Shown here: one piece after another, positions 4,423 to 6,665 of the stretch
Numbering within the stretch: position 1 is the first letter of the stretch
Layout: each line of letters starts with the position of its first letter
Origin: Candidatus Brocadiia bacterium
GTDB taxonomy: Bacteria; Planctomycetota; MHYJ01; JACQXL01
Assembly (NCBI GenBank): GCA_020062035.1
Contig: JAGUXD010000208.1
Span: forward strand, 1 to 6,665
DNA: 6,665 bases
Reading direction: 5' to 3'
Notes under the pieces: model-generated
Database searches by the model: none
What the model was told of the DNA's origin: nothing
What the model saw: the letters and a program-made list of their open reading frames with translations, nothing else
Translations under genes and position numbers: made by a program

Positions 4423-6665
4423 ATGCGAAAAATGGTTCTTGTCTTTTCTCTTATCTTTCTGCTCTCTACTTTCTACTCTCTACTCTTTTTAAGTTGTCTC
4501 AGAAAGGGCAAACACGATGATTCCGCCGGAAGTAGTGCTCCTGCGATTGCTACGCCTTCGGCTCTGACCGCTACTGCCGTGTCATCAACCCAGATTGACC
4601 TATTCTGGGTAGATAATTCTGTTAATGAGGATGGCTTCATCATAGAACGCGGCATCACTAATATCTCATTCAGCCAGATTGCTACAACCACTGCAAATAC
4701 AACTTTTTATTCTGATACCCTGCTACTTTCTCCTACCACAACATATTACTACCGGATTAGAGCATATAGCGCTTCTACTAATAGTGTTTATTCCAATGAG
4801 ACGCAAGCGACTACACTACAAACACCACCAGATGCCCCTACCTCTCTTGTGGTTACTACAGTATCAGCCAGCCAGATAGATTTATCCTGGACATATACCG
4901 GGACCGGTCAGAGCGGCTTCCGTCTTGAGCGAAAGATATTCACTACTCAATTCTCGCTACTCACGACTCTGCCGGCTGATGCGACTTCTTACTCTAACAC
5001 AGGGTTATCTCCTGTTACTACATATTACTACCGTATCTGCGCCTATCGCGATTCTACTAATAGTGCCTATTCCAATCCTGCAAACGCCACGACTCTACCA
5101 CTTGCGCCTGACCCGCCTTCATCCCTCATCGCTACTGCGATATCACCAACCCAGATAAACCTGACCTGGGTAGATAATTCTATTAATGAGGATGGCTTCA
5201 TCATAGAACGCGGCATCACTAACACCTCATTCTCGCAGATTGACACGGTAAGTGCTAACATAATATCCTACTCAAATACAGGTCTTAGTTCTTCCACAAC
5301 TTATTATTACAGGGTCAGCGCTTATAATACAGGTGGTAATAGTAATTATTCTAATACTGCCGAGGCGACTACTTGGGTAACAGTACCAGAGCCACCCTCA
5401 TCGCTTACGGTTTCCGCAACATCTTTCTCTCAGATAAATTTATTCTGGACAGATAATTCCAATAACGAGAGCGGGTTTAAGATAGAGCGCAGAACCGGGC
5501 TTGCCGGCTCATATGCCCAGATTATTACCGTTGGTTCTGGTGTTACTTCTTATGCGAATACAAGTCTGAGCGAGGGAACCGCTTACTATTACCGCGTCAG
5601 GGCATATAATCTCACCGGCGATTCCGGCTACTCCAATGAATCAGGTACTACCACCTTCCTTAGGTCGCCTTATTCTCTGAATCTTACCATTGTTTCTTCA
5701 TCCCAGATTAACCTACAATGGACAGATAACTCTGGTAATGAAACCGGCTTTGAGATAGAACGTGGTCCCACTAATACTTCATTCGGCTTACTTACGACAG
5801 TCAGTGCTAATGTTATTTCATATGAGGATAAAACAGCAACGACAACACAGACGTATTATTACCGTGTCAGGGCATATAATGCCGACTGTAATTCTGCTTA
5901 CTCTAATGAGGCATCTGTTGTCATACAACTTAATGCCCCCAGCGCCCTGTCCCTTACGGTTGTTTCTTCCTCCCAGATTAACCTGTTATGGACCGACAAC
6001 TCCAATAATGAATTGGGCTTCATCATAGAACGCCGTCTGACTAATACTTCATTCACGCAGATTGATACAGTTGGTGCTAATATCACATCTTATAGCAGTT
6101 CTGGTCTGACAGATGGAACGCGATATTATTACCGTGTGAAGGGATGGAATGACATCACTTTCAGCAATTACTCTGATGAATCCGATGCAACCACTGCTCT
6201 TGCTCCACCAACAAACCTGAGAGCAACAGCGGTTTCTAATTCACAGATTGACCTATCCTGGACTGATAACTCTGCTGCAGAAACCGGATTTAAGATAGAG
6301 TGTAAGGAAGGTATTAGTGGAATTTATAGCCAGATTGATACAGTATCTGGCGGTGTAACTTCTTACTCTAACACACCATTATCCCCTACTACGACATATT
6401 ATTACCGGATAAGGGCGTATAATGCAGAGGGTAATAGTGCTTATTCCAATGAGGCAAGTATGCTTACTTGTTGGGGAACAATTACAACGACAGACGCAGC
6501 GGTTTCAAGGTCAAATCACACAGCATTGTGGGCGCCGAGGGGGATGTTCATCTGGGGCGGATGGGACGGACAAAATACCTTAAATACAGGTGGCATCTAT
6601 AGCCCGACTGTTAATACCTGGCTACCTATTACAACTACCAGTGCGCCGGCAAGCAGAACCGCTCA
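4423..6665 (+). CDS. Lipoprotein with seven tandem FN3 domains and a Kelch propeller (3' end outside window)
   Basis: The frame is open without a stop from 4423 to the right edge, giving at least 747 codons. Its product is a predicted exported, envelope-anchored protein. The N-terminus is M-R-K, then a long hydrophobic core and F-L-S-C with Cys25 as the likely acylated residue. The lipobox is imperfect (Phe at -3, Leu at -2), so ordinary signal-peptidase cleavage or an anchor is possible. Seven FN3 domains begin near residues 45, 136, 230, 322, 416, 506 and 595. Most carry Q-I-[DN]-L-x-W-[TV]-D-N-S, then G-F-x-[IL]-E and Y-Y-Y-R-[IV]. A Kelch region begins at Trp684, with one full unit (Arg696 to Trp733) and the start of a second (Arg745). 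The whole matches the upstream neighbour except for the number of FN3 domains, so the two are paralogues. The FN3 array probably acts as a stalk holding the propeller away from the membrane. Ligand is unknown. Confidence 0.87.
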   Translation, partial: MRKMVLVFSLIFLLSTFYSLLFLSCLRKGKHDDSAGSSAPAIATPSALTATAVSSTQIDLFWVDNSVNEDGFIIERGITNISFSQIATTTANTTFYSDTLLLSPTTTYYYRIRAYSASTNSVYSNETQATTLQTPPDAPTSLVVTTVSASQIDLSWTYTGTGQSGFRLERKIFTTQFSLLTTLPADATSYSNTGLSPVTTYYYRICAYRDSTNSAYSNPANATTLPLAPDPPSSLIATAISPTQINLTWVDNSINEDGFIIERGITNTSFSQIDTVSANIISYSNTGLSSSTTYYYRVSAYNTGGNSNYSNTAEATTWVTVPEPPSSLTVSATSFSQINLFWTDNSNNESGFKIERRTGLAGSYAQIITVGSGVTSYANTSLSEGTAYYYRVRAYNLTGDSGYSNESGTTTFLRSPYSLNLTIVSSSQINLQWTDNSGNETGFEIERGPTNTSFGLLTTVSANVISYEDKTATTTQTYYYRVRAYNADCNSAYSNEASVVIQLNAPSALSLTVVSSSQINLLWTDNSNNELGFIIERRLTNTSFTQIDTVGANITSYSSSGLTDGTRYYYRVKGWNDITFSNYSDESDATTALAPPTNLRATAVSNSQIDLSWTDNSAAETGFKIECKEGISGIYSQIDTVSGGVTSYSNTPLSPTTTYYYRIRAYNAEGNSAYSNEASMLTCWGTITTTDAAVSRSNHTALWAPRGMFIWGGWDGQNTLNTGGIYSPTVNTWLPITTTSAPASRTA
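4469..4487 (+). repeat. Second copy of the inverted-repeat right arm, inside signal-peptide codons
   Basis: Bases 4473-4487 repeat 15 bases of 4390-4404 exactly. Bases 4469-4484 are a perfect 16-base complement of 4360-4375. Here the sequence also encodes the hydrophobic core of the signal peptide (around Thr16 to Leu21). Confidence 0.85.
4606..4680 (+). repeat. Near-identical DNA repeat, copy 1 (FN3 unit 1)
   Basis: This 75-base block matches 5167-5241 at 69 positions by hand comparison, including 40 consecutive identical bases (4622-4661 with 5183-5222). The copies are 561 bases (187 codons) apart, in frame. Other unit pairs are clearly more diverged, which points to a recent duplication or gene conversion between units one and three. 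Confidence 0.85.
5167..5241 (+). repeat. Near-identical DNA repeat, copy 2 (FN3 unit 3)
   Basis: Partner of 4606-4680. Most differences cluster in the last third (A-A-C-A-C-C versus A-A-T-A-T-C, and TCG versus AGC for serine). Confidence 0.85.

Larger units (their letters stand above)
4555..6468 (+). repeat. Array of seven FN3 domain repeats
   Basis: Repeat units of about 88-94 codons begin near bases 4555, 4828, 5110, 5386, 5668, 5938 and 6205. All share the W-x-D-N-S/G-F-x-I-E-R and T-Y-Y-Y-R signatures except unit two, which has T-Y-T-G-T-G in place of the D-N-S segment, and unit seven, which has E-C-K instead of E-R. The units are Thr/Ser/Asn/Tyr-rich with few charges, as is usual for secreted beta-sandwich arrays. 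Confidence 0.88.

Noticed and set aside
4679..6028. Short + strand open frames at 4679-4879, 4925-5158 and 5762-6028
   Set aside because: All lie in another frame of the FN3 array, and their mutual similarity comes from the repeats in the true frame.
4473..6086. Similar - strand open frames at 4473-4691, 5067-5261 and 5898-6086
   Set aside because: They share sequence with one another only because they are antisense to homologous FN3 units.
4555..6468. CRISPR-like or phase-variable tandem repeat
   Set aside because: The repeats are in-frame, about 270-280 bases long and diverged, and encode FN3 domains. There are no short identical repeats with unique spacers.

Overview
The window suggests an anaerobic, Gram-negative-type (lipoprotein-bearing) bacterium of moderate, slightly AT-leaning base composition. 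The evidence is a pyruvate:ferredoxin oxidoreductase of the separate-subunit type, followed by lipoproteins rich in fibronectin type III (FN3) and Kelch repeats. That mix is common in poorly cultivated anaerobic lineages. I cannot name the lineage from sequence alone. All genes read on the + strand, and no convincing gene is seen on the - strand. No stretch over 300 bases lacks a gene.

Layout. Bases 1-849 are the 3' part of porA (start lies outside the window). Bases 861-1802 are a complete porB carrying the thiamine diphosphate motif and the four cysteines expected for the proximal [4Fe-4S] cluster. Bases 1789-2742 are a ROK-family sugar kinase (glucokinase-like) that overlaps the end of porB by 14 bases. 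These three look like one metabolic transcription unit joining sugar phosphorylation to pyruvate oxidation. A 53-base gap follows, with a good sigma-70-type promoter candidate (TTGACA, 17 bases, TCTAAT) and a strong Shine-Dalgarno sequence.

The second half is a pair of related lipoprotein genes. The first (2796-4355, 519 aa) has a lipobox, one FN3 domain and a complete seven-unit Kelch propeller. The second starts at 4423 and stays open to the right edge (at least 747 codons). It has a lipoprotein-like signal peptide, seven tandem FN3 domains and the beginning of a similar Kelch propeller. The two are paralogues in which the FN3 stalk differs from one to seven copies while the propeller appears to be kept. 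They are probably cell-envelope or surface proteins, but their ligand is unknown.

The most unusual signal lies between them. A 12-bp inverted repeat (4360-4401) sits just before the ribosome binding site of the second lipoprotein gene. Its left arm is also perfectly complementary over 16 bases to 4469-4484, inside the signal-peptide codons of that gene. Two mutually exclusive RNA structures, one enclosing the start region, are therefore possible. This may be a regulatory switch or may simply be a dispersed short repeat that landed twice.
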